DNA from: Candidatus Omnitrophota bacterium
GTDB taxonomy: Bacteria > Omnitrophota > Gorgyraeia > Gorgyraeales > Gorgyraeaceae
DNA: 5,348 nucleotides
NCBI GenBank assembly: GCA_020057645.1
Contig: JAGVFL010000065.1
Coordinates: 1 to 5,348, forward strand
Direction: 5' to 3'
Shown: positions 1-4,696 of the stretch, in pieces
Numbering within the stretch: position 1 is the first letter of the stretch
Layout: each line of letters starts with the position of its first letter
The notes under the pieces: model-generated
Database searches by the model: none
The model's input: the letters and a program-made list of their open reading frames with translations, nothing else
What the model was told of the DNA's origin: nothing
Position numbers and translations under genes: made by a program

Positions 1-876
1 AATCTTCTCGGCCTGGGCAATCTTATCCAATATAAAAAATGCCTTTACCTGGCGGGCCGCCTGCTTGAAAGCATTTTCTTCCAACTCCTTTTTATCTTTT
101 TCCTCCAGGGCAAATTTCTTATCCGGATTTTCTTTTTTCTGGAGCGCTTCCATGTACTTGATGCGCATATCCGCGTCTTTTATCAATCTTTCTCTTTCTG
201 AATTCACGAGCGTTTCAGGCACTTCAAAATCCACGCTGTCTAAAATACTGTTTATAACTTGAACTTCCAGGTCAGCTTCGCTATCCTGCTCCAATTTTGC
301 CTTCAGATTCTGCCTCATTGCCTCTTTCAACTTTTCCAGATTCTCAAAACCCAGGTCTTTTGCAAATTCATCGTCAAGCTTGGGCAGCACCTTTTCTTTT
401 TCCTGGGTGCCTTCTTTAGGCACGTTCTGGGAATGCGTCTCCCTCAGATATTCCAGGTTCTTAGCCAGGTCCTCTTCCTTGACATCTACGCTTTTCTTTT
501 TCAATTTAAGGCCTTTGTAGTTTTTCAGATTGATCTCAGGCCTTGTTTCAATACTGGCCTTATACGAAAAACCTTCCTTCATGTCAAGCTTCACATCAGT
601 TACGTCAGGATATCCTAAAGGGTCCAGCTTATGCTCCTCTAAAACTTTTTCATATGTTTCCGGTATTAGCTTTTTCAAAACTTCTTCCTTGGCAGTCTTA
701 GAATAGTGAAGCTCTAAAAGATCCCTCGGCGCCTTGCCCTGCCTGAAACCCGGCACGCTCGCGTATTTTCCTAAATCGCTGTAAACCTCATCAAAAACCT
801 CTTTCACCTTCTCCGCGGGAAGACTGACTTCAAAGCTATGCTTGCAATTTTTTAATTTTTTGACGCTTGATTTCAT
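1..876 (-). CDS. tig: Trigger factor (ribosome-associated chaperone), PPIase-less, C-terminus cut by window edge
   Basis: Trigger factor docks at the ribosomal exit tunnel and shields nascent chains. The frame is open from the ATG at 876 to position 1 (292 codons visible), so the C-terminus is missing. Residues 1-112 match the N-terminal ribosome-binding domain; the signature GFRQGKAP sits at residues 43-50, the same numbering as GFRKGKVP of E. coli. Residues 113-148 match the linker before the PPIase domain. The sequence then passes, after about 16 residues, into LPKLDDEFAKDLG (164-176), which corresponds to the start of the C-terminal chaperone arms (LPELTAEF in E. coli). The roughly 90-residue FKBP-like PPIase domain is therefore absent. 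The start is firm: TAG lies directly upstream in frame, and GAGG (886-883) overlaps the lptB stop, six bases before the ATG. Tight spacing to lptB suggests co-transcription. Identity rests on the GFRxGK signature and domain order. Confidence 0.93.
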   Translation of the reverse strand, partial: MKSSVKKLKNCKHSFEVSLPAEKVKEVFDEVYSDLGKYASVPGFRQGKAPRDLLELHYSKTAKEEVLKKLIPETYEKVLEEHKLDPLGYPDVTDVKLDMKEGFSYKASIETRPEINLKNYKGLKLKKKSVDVKEEDLAKNLEYLRETHSQNVPKEGTQEKEKVLPKLDDEFAKDLGFENLEKLKEAMRQNLKAKLEQDSEADLEVQVINSILDSVDFEVPETLVNSERERLIKDADMRIKYMEALQKKENPDKKFALEEKDKKELEENAFKQAARQVKAFFILDKIAQAEKI

Positions 877-884
877 CTAATGCC

Positions 885-1628
885 TCACATCCTAAACTTC
901 TCTCCTAAATACAGCTCTCTTGCCTTGGGATCATTAATCAGCACTTCTTTTGTGCCGGAAATAAGGATCTTTCCTTCTGCCATTATATACGAATGATTTG
1001 TTATTTCAAGTGTTTCTCTAACATTATGGTCTGTCAGAAGTATCCCAAGGCCTTTATTCCTTAATTCTCCTATAATACCCTGCGCGTCAGCCACTGCAAT
1101 AGGATCTATGCCGCTAAAAGGTTCATCCAGGAGAATAAATAACGGATTTGTAACAAGCGCCCTTGTTATCTCTAGCCTCCTTCTCTCTCCCCCTGAAAGC
1201 ATGTACGCCTTTTTCTTAGCAAGATGGCTTATGCTCAATTCTTCCAGGAGTTCCTTCAACCTGTTCATGCGCACTTGTCTGGGAAGATGCAGCGTTTCCA
1301 ATACAGCCATTATATTTTCTTCAACGGTAAGTTTTCTGAATATCGAGGGTTCCTGCGAAAGATACCCTATGCCGTTCCTGGCCCTTCTATACATCGCAAG
1401 TTTTGTAATATCACTCCCGTCAAAAATTATGGTTCCGCCGTCCGGCCTGAGTATCCCTACTATCATATAAAATGTGGTTGTCTTGCCTGCGCCGTTGGGG
1501 CCCAAGAGCCCTACAATCTCCCCGCGCTTTACCTTCATCGAGACGCCGTCCACGACTTTTTTCCCGTCGTAGGATTTCGCAAGATCATTTATTTCCAGCA
1601 GATGTCCGTTACTATTATAATCATTCAT
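885..1628 (-). CDS. lptB: LPS export ABC transporter ATP-binding protein LptB
   Basis: Cytoplasmic ATPase of the LptB2FG transporter, which extracts LPS from the inner membrane and pushes it along the LptC-LptA bridge. The 247 residues form one complete ABC domain: Walker A GPNGAGKT at 43-50, Q-loop glutamine at 92 in [13 protein letters not shown], signature LSGGE at 144-148, Walker B LFILLDE at 163-169 with catalytic Glu169, D-loop GIDP at 173-176 and switch His201 in [26 protein letters not shown] and [11 protein letters not shown] are typical of LptB rather than of other ABC ATPases. Length is close to that of the family (about 240). It lies downstream of the LptC/LptA gene, as in most diderms. 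No Shine-Dalgarno sequence is visible before the ATG, and a palindromic repeat ends about 13-20 bases upstream; an in-frame TGA at 1637-1635 limits any earlier start. The permease genes lptF and lptG are not in the window. Confidence 0.96.
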   Translation of the reverse strand: MNDYNSNGHLLEINDLAKSYDGKKVVDGVSMKVKRGEIVGLLGPNGAGKTTTFYMIVGILRPDGGTIIFDGSDITKLAMYRRARNGIGYLSQEPSIFRKLTVEENIMAVLETLHLPRQVRMNRLKELLEELSISHLAKKKAYMLSGGERRRLEITRALVTNPLFILLDEPFSGIDPIAVADAQGIIGELRNKGLGILLTDHNVRETLEITNHSYIMAEGKILISGTKEVLINDPKARELYLGEKFRM

Positions 1629-1641
1629 ATATGTTCAAATC

Positions 1642-1710
1642 AATGTCATTGCGAGGCCGAATGAAATGAGGCCGAAGCAATCTCTAAGATTCCTCGCTCC
1701 GCTCGGAATA
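1642..1710. repeat. Composite palindromic intergenic repeat (REP/MITE-like)
   Basis: Two adjoining inverted repeats fill the lptA-lptB gap. The first has arms ATTGC (1648-1652) and GCAAT (1677-1681) enclosing a 15-base direct duplication that contains GAGGCCGAA (1653-1661 and 1668-1676). The second has arms ATTCC (1689-1693) and GGAAT (1705-1709) enclosing two tandem CGCTC copies (1695-1704). From general knowledge, TCATTGCGAG...GCAATCTC and GATTCCTCGCT...GGAAT wording recurs in dispersed non-coding repeats of many bacterial genomes; copy number in this genome cannot be seen here. Confidence 0.6.
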
Positions 1711-1721
1711 AGTTCGGATTT

Positions 1722-1756
1722 ATAATTTACGTCGTCCTCAGGACTCCGTAAATTAT
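1722..1756. repeat. Perfect 10-bp inverted repeat with nested hairpin just after lptA stop
   Basis: Arms ATAATTTACG (1722-1731) and CGTAAATTAT (1747-1756) are exact reverse complements. Inside, GTCCT (1734-1738) and AGGAC (1740-1744) pair again, giving a nearly continuous hairpin of 35 bases. It begins four bases after the lptA stop in the direction of transcription. No T-tract follows on the minus strand, so it is not a standard intrinsic terminator. A repeat element, or an RNA 3'-stabilising or processing hairpin, fits better. Confidence 0.65.
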
Positions 1757-1760
1757 GTCC

Positions 1761-2624
1761 TCACTTATTTTGTATAACCAATCTCGGCCTGTTAGGCAAT
1801 ATAACCCTGCCCTGGTCCACCAGGTAAATAGCCTTTTCGCTGTAAGTTACGTTCTCGCCGTTTATAATTCTAACATTGCCGGTCGCGACCACGCATTTAA
1901 CCCGTCTTGTTTCAGGGTTGAAATAAACATCTATGCGATCCGCCATAATATTCCCCTTTGAATCTTCTACCTTTACATTGCCGTGAAAAAACGCCCTATT
2001 CTGGTTGTAATTCAACTCCAATGGCCCGTCGCATGTTATAGTCGTGACCGGCCTGTCCGTCACGTAGGGAACGGTTTCAAACCGTTCCCTACCGCCTGCT
2101 TCTCCTGATTTAAATGTTGCATTTATATCCTGTTTTAATTCGGCTGTTTTGCCTTCTATGTCGCACACAGCGCCGGTGCCTGTAATCTCCATGTCAGGCC
2201 TTTTTATGCTCACCCTGCCGTCGGTAGAGACATTTTTTGTATCTGCGTCCCATACCATGTGATCTGTAGTCAGCTTTGTGCCGTCAGTAGAAGTCACAAC
2301 CACATTATCGCTGAGGTGAACCATATTATCGCCTTTATCAAAGATGCCCTTATTGGCTTTTAATTTAAGCATAGTGCCTTCGCCGAAAGACAATGCGGAC
2401 ATGTATTCTATATCTACCCTATTATCCAAAACCTCTGCAGAGCGTCCGTTCAATTTCCATTTCTCGGCCCCGCCTTCTTTATACTGCACAAAAGAAAAAT
2501 CCTTTACCTCCTGCTGCGCTGTTTCTTTTTTCTCTTCAGCAAAACAGATATTTTGGCACACTAAAGTGTGCCCTACAGCTGCTATAGCTGCTAAAATAAT
2601 TATAAAAAGACTTGTTCTTTTCAT
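1761..2624 (-). CDS. lptA: LptC-LptA (OstA-like) fused LPS transport periplasmic protein
   Basis: Likely periplasmic bridge of LPS transport. Numbering is from the ATG at 2624 (287 residues). Residues 1-29 (KR, then a hydrophobic run, then CFA before EE) form a signal peptide or membrane anchor. Residues about 43-170 resemble LptC: VQYKEGGAEKWKL, then short repeating beta-strand units such as GIFDKGDNMVHLSDNVVV. Residues about 190-287 resemble LptA/OstA: ITCDGPLELNYNQNRAFFHG, then NVKVEDSKGNIMADRIDVYF. A single LptA is about 180 residues and LptC about 190, so one chain appears to hold both. The linker (178-187) is encoded by a perfect palindrome. I chose 2624 because it overlaps the lpxL stop as ATGA and has GGAAG eight to nine bases upstream; an ATG at 2639 adds five residues but has no ribosome site. 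Followed by lptB. The module boundary is inferred, not computed. Confidence 0.82.
   Translation of the reverse strand: MKRTSLFIIILAAIAAVGHTLVCQNICFAEEKKETAQQEVKDFSFVQYKEGGAEKWKLNGRSAEVLDNRVDIEYMSALSFGEGTMLKLKANKGIFDKGDNMVHLSDNVVVTSTDGTKLTTDHMVWDADTKNVSTDGRVSIKRPDMEITGTGAVCDIEGKTAELKQDINATFKSGEAGGRERFETVPYVTDRPVTTITCDGPLELNYNQNRAFFHGNVKVEDSKGNIMADRIDVYFNPETRRVKCVVATGNVRIINGENVTYSEKAIYLVDQGRVILPNRPRLVIQNK
2064..2092. repeat. Perfect 14-bp inverted repeat inside the lptA coding region
   Basis: The arm GTAGGGAACGGTTT (2064-2077), a single C at 2078, and the exact reverse complement AAACCGTTCCCTAC (2079-2092) make a 29-base perfect palindrome. It is in frame within the LptC/LptA gene and encodes the residues RERFETVPY, with the last base of the preceding Gly codon, between the two predicted modules. 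This length is very unlikely by chance in coding DNA and indicates an inserted or maintained repeat unit. Confidence 0.85.
2555..2576. repeat. Palindrome inside the lptA signal-peptide region
   Basis: GGCACACT (2555-2562) and AGTGTGCC (2565-2572) are exact reverse complements separated by AA. On the coding strand the element opens with GTAGGG (2576-2571), the same six bases that begin the 2064-2092 palindrome. It is in frame and encodes VGHTLVC, at the end of the hydrophobic stretch of the predicted signal peptide. Confidence 0.6.
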
Positions 2625-3511
2625 TCTTTTGTCTTCCATCGGTCATGAAACCACACCCACTGTTCCGGGTATTTCCTTATGCAATCTTCTATTGTCCTTG
2701 TATATCTCTGGGTATTTTCCAGGATATCTTTTCTCTTGTCGCCTGTTTTTACCGTTTCTATCGGATTTTCAATCATGACCTCGTGGCCGAATGCCTTGCG
2801 CACTATAAAACACGGCACAATATAAGCGCCCGTTAAAAGATTCAAAACAGCTGCCCCGCTGGGTGTCCACGCGCTTTTCCCGAAAAAATCCACAAATACG
2901 CCTGAGACGCTGTCCATATCCTGGTCAGGCATAATGCCTACAAATTTTTTATCCCTTAAAAGATCTACTATTTCTTTGGCGGACGCGTCTCTGTATAATA
3001 TGTTCACGCAGTTGCGTTTTCTTATCCTGATTAAAAAATCCTCCAGGACTTCCATCCTGACGCGCCTTGCGATCACATTCATGGGTAGGCCATTTATCGC
3101 AAGGTAATGCGCCAGAAGCTCCCAGTTCCCAAAATGCGCGGAAAGAATTATTACAGCCTTGCCGTCCCGCAAAAACCCTTTCAGCATATCGATATTCCTG
3201 GAATATACATATCTTTTAAAGCCTTGCCCGGTAAATTTGGGCATAGACAAGATCTCTGTGACGCTCTTCCCCAGATTTTCAAAGGCCTTTTTAGCTATGC
3301 TTCTTTTTTCCGCCTTGGACTTGGAGTCTCCGAAGGCGATATCGAGATTTTCAAGCGCTTTTTTTCTCTCTTTTTTTAGAATATAAAAGCTTGTGCTTCC
3401 AAAGGCCCGGCCAAGCATGAGCCCTATTCTGGCAGGAAGCGCTAAAACAATAAAACTCATGAACCTGAAGACCAAGAAAATAACTACTCTTCTCGGCCTA
3501 TTCTTAGCCAT
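2621..3511 (-). CDS. lpxL: Lipid A biosynthesis acyltransferase, LpxL/HtrB family
   Basis: Inner-membrane enzyme that adds a secondary acyl chain to Kdo-lipid A or a lipid A precursor on the cytoplasmic face. The 296 residues match the usual family length (about 300). An N-terminal hydrophobic segment (about 10-27) is the membrane anchor. The HX4E catalytic dyad is His126 and Glu131 in SAHFGNWE; MPDQDMD at 194-200, FFGKSAWTPSG at 209-219 and the C-terminal QWVWFHDRWK at 284-293 are family landmarks. The acyl donor and the exact position acylated (LpxL, LpxM or LpxP type) cannot be told from sequence alone. It begins a run with lptA, overlapping it by ATGA. The ATG at 3511 lacks a Shine-Dalgarno sequence, and a candidate promoter sits so close that the transcript could be nearly leaderless. 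An internal Met at 18 would remove the anchor and is unlikely to be the start. Confidence 0.94.
   Translation of the reverse strand: MAKNRPRRVVIFLVFRFMSFIVLALPARIGLMLGRAFGSTSFYILKKERKKALENLDIAFGDSKSKAEKRSIAKKAFENLGKSVTEILSMPKFTGQGFKRYVYSRNIDMLKGFLRDGKAVIILSAHFGNWELLAHYLAINGLPMNVIARRVRMEVLEDFLIRIRKRNCVNILYRDASAKEIVDLLRDKKFVGIMPDQDMDSVSGVFVDFFGKSAWTPSGAAVLNLLTGAYIVPCFIVRKAFGHEVMIENPIETVKTGDKRKDILENTQRYTRTIEDCIRKYPEQWVWFHDRWKTKE
2632..2637 (-). promoter_or_regulatory. Shine-Dalgarno site that decides the lptA start
   Basis: On the minus strand GGAAGA (2637-2632) lies eight bases before the ATG at 2624. It overlaps the alternative ATG at 2639, which has no purine-rich site of its own. This favours 2624, whose ATG overlaps the lpxL TGA (ATGA coupling). 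Confidence 0.6.
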
Positions 3512-3520
3512 AGACAGAGT

Positions 3521-3550
3521 ATATTAGCATATAAAATATGCAAAAGTCAA
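3521..3550 (-). promoter_or_regulatory. Candidate sigma-70-type promoter of lpxL-lptA-lptB-tig
   Basis: On the minus strand, TTGACT (3550-3545; five of six bases of the -35 consensus) is followed after 18 bases by TAATAT (3526-3521; four of six, keeping the important second A and last T). It lies in the only non-coding gap before lpxL. The start point expected about seven bases downstream would fall near 3514, only a few bases before the ATG at 3511. Confidence 0.5.
3527..3541. promoter_or_regulatory. Dyad between -35 and -10, possible operator
   Basis: GCATAT (3527-3532), AAA, then ATATGC (3536-3541) is a perfect 15-base dyad lying entirely within the spacer of the candidate lpxL promoter. 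A repressor bound there would block RNA polymerase. It is A+T rich, so chance occurrence is possible. Confidence 0.35.
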
Positions 3551-3584
3551 TAATTAAAGAGATGGGAATCAAATGATCTTAAGG

Positions 3585-4022
3585 CTAATATGTGTTCAAT
3601 TCCAAGGTATGCTTCTGGCCGTCCTGCTCAAGAATAACGCTTTTCTCATTAATCTCAATAACGGTCATGTCGTTTACTTTATCGCCCAGCTTAACAACGT
3701 CATTATTTATTATGGCGTACGGATTCTCTCTATCGGACACTATCCCGTTAAGAACAAGTCCTGCCATGCCCTGATGTCCTTTTAAGCTGGACGCATCCAT
3801 CAAAAAAGGGTCTTTACCCCATTTTATTTTATCCCAGGATTCCTTAGATTCAAGGCTCCCGGTCATGGCCATGGTTGAGGCAGGATAGGCATTAATCTTT
3901 GAGATAATCTTCTTATGCCCGGATTTCTGCGCATAGCTTATAATTAAAAATATGAAAATAACTACCCCTATGCCCGTTACGGTCAATTCTATTTTTTTCT
4001 TAACATCCGCATCTTTCAACAC
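3585..4022 (-). CDS. pilP: PilP/GspC-like inner-membrane anchored alignment protein
   Basis: Numbering is from the GTG at 4022 (145 residues). A short basic N-terminus precedes one membrane segment (about 15-31), a linker, the motif WGKDPF (68-73), then a small all-beta domain (about 86-142): LVLNGIVSDRENPYAIINNDVVKLGDKV and a repeating EINEKSVILEQ unit. This is the pattern of the PilP/GspC homology-region domain, which links the inner-membrane PilN-PilO (or GspL-GspM) pair to the secretin. Classical PilP is a lipoprotein; there is no lipobox cysteine here, and the transmembrane anchor is more GspC-like. Position after PilO supports the role. The open frame reaches a GTG at 4034, but GAGGGG (4032-4027) would then lie inside the gene, so 4022 (or TTG at 4019) is the better start. 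No secretin follows; the next gene is lpxL. Confidence 0.75.
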   Translation of the reverse strand: MLKDADVKKKIELTVTGIGVVIFIFLIISYAQKSGHKKIISKINAYPASTMAMTGSLESKESWDKIKWGKDPFLMDASSLKGHQGMAGLVLNGIVSDRENPYAIINNDVVKLGDKVNDMTVIEINEKSVILEQDGQKHTLELNTY

Positions 4023-4026
4023 GTTA

Positions 4027-4032
4027 CCCCTC
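4027..4032 (-). promoter_or_regulatory. Shine-Dalgarno site that decides the pilP start
   Basis: GAGGGG on the minus strand (4032-4027) sits four to six bases before GTG at 4022, depending on which bases pair, and seven before TTG at 4019. It overlaps the upstream GTG at 4034, arguing against that codon as the start. Confidence 0.55.
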
Positions 4033-4042
4033 ACCAGAAATC

Positions 4043-4060
4043 CCCGGGTCTAAACCCGAG
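4043..4060 (-). repeat. Hairpin 2 in the pilO-pilP gap
   Basis: In the minus-strand RNA, CUCGGGU (4060-4054) pairs with ACCCGGG (4049-4043) around a UUAG loop: seven pairs including one U-G wobble. It ends about ten bases before the pilP ribosome site and has no following U-tract. Confidence 0.5.
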
Positions 4061-4077
4061 ATGAATGAGATTGGTTC

Positions 4078-4099
4078 GGGATTCGCTCCAGCGAACCCC
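4078..4099 (-). repeat. Hairpin 1 in the pilO-pilP gap
   Basis: In the minus-strand RNA, GGGGUUCGC (4099-4091) pairs with GCGAAUCCC (4086-4078) around a four-base loop: nine pairs including one G-U wobble. The core TTCGC/GCGAA is perfect in DNA. It starts about eleven bases after the pilO stop. No U-tract follows, so it is not an intrinsic terminator. Confidence 0.55.
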
Positions 4100-4110
4100 G
4101 CAGTTGAGCT

Positions 4111-4695
4111 TCATTCTCCCAGCACGCTGGCATTCAATTCTATGTCTGCCCTTATCTTAGGCAATATATTTATATCTTTTCTCATTTCTACTTTATTGAC
4201 GCATATAATAGGCCCCATGCCGGATTCTATCTTATGCAAGAAATCTCCCAGGGCTTGGTATCTAGCCTCGACGCTCAGACTGATAGGCATGCTTTTACAT
4301 GAATAGTTGAATATCTTAAGCTGCGAGCCAAGCATATCCTTGTATTCAAATAGGTCTCCGGGTTTTACGGAAATTACGTTAACATTTATTGCCCTTGCCT
4401 CTTCGTTAAGCTGTTTGATTACATTAGACGCTTCTTTTATAGAAGGAAAAGCGCTTCTAAGAGTCGCGGCGTAATCTCGCATTTTAATGATATTATCTTT
4501 CAGGTTATCCTGGCCTCCCGCAAAATTATACAATTCCGCGATATCTGTCTTCATTTTTTTATTTTCCGCGCTGAGCCTTTTAACCTCCGCTGCCTTTGGA
4601 AAATAAACAAACTGCAGGAATAAAACCGCTATCCCGGAGAAAACAGCTGTCTTTAAAAGATTCTTTTTATCTTTTCCGATTAATTTATTCACCAT
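4111..4695 (-). CDS. pilO: PilO (type IV pilus / T2SS GspM-like inner-membrane protein)
   Basis: Inner-membrane protein that pairs with PilN in the periplasm and aligns the pilus or secretion machine. Among its 194 residues: a short cytoplasmic tail, one membrane segment (about 15-32), a charged stretch likely to be coiled coil (about 35-75), then a ferredoxin-like periplasmic domain (about 85-190). The family pattern is visible in the hydrophobic segment followed by FPKAAEVKRL, VIKQLNEEARAINVNVISVKPG (92-113) and ISLSVEARYQALGDFLHKIE (138-157). Length is normal for PilO. The ATG at 4695 lies one base after the PilN stop (TAACATG), pointing to translational coupling; the second codon is GTG, an alternative start, and no strong Shine-Dalgarno sequence is visible. 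GspM has the same fold and place, so a type II secretion role cannot be excluded. Confidence 0.87.
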   Translation of the reverse strand: MVNKLIGKDKKNLLKTAVFSGIAVLFLQFVYFPKAAEVKRLSAENKKMKTDIAELYNFAGGQDNLKDNIIKMRDYAATLRSAFPSIKEASNVIKQLNEEARAINVNVISVKPGDLFEYKDMLGSQLKIFNYSCKSMPISLSVEARYQALGDFLHKIESGMGPIICVNKVEMRKDINILPKIRADIELNASVLGE

Positions 4696-4696
4696 G

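Noticed and set aside
65..618. Two plus-strand open frames (65-262 and 259-618)
   Set aside because: They are antisense to the trigger factor frame, which is open throughout and carries the GFRQGKAP signature; their Phe/Leu/Ser-rich translations are typical antisense shadows.
1108..1664. Overlapping plus-strand frames opposite lptB
   Set aside because: The minus strand encodes a complete ABC ATPase with every motif intact; the plus-strand translations show no domain.
1722..1756. Intrinsic terminator after lptA
   Set aside because: The hairpin is strong but A+T rich at its base, and no T-run follows on the transcribed strand.
2624..2639. ATG at 2639 as the start of the LptC/LptA gene
   Set aside because: No ribosome site precedes it, while 2624 has GGAAG at good spacing, an ATGA overlap with lpxL and a standard KR-hydrophobic signal start.
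3192..3206. Palindrome ATATTCC-T-GGAATAT within lpxL
   Set aside because: Only seven A+T-rich pairs in ordinary coding sequence, with no shared edge with the other palindromes; chance is adequate.
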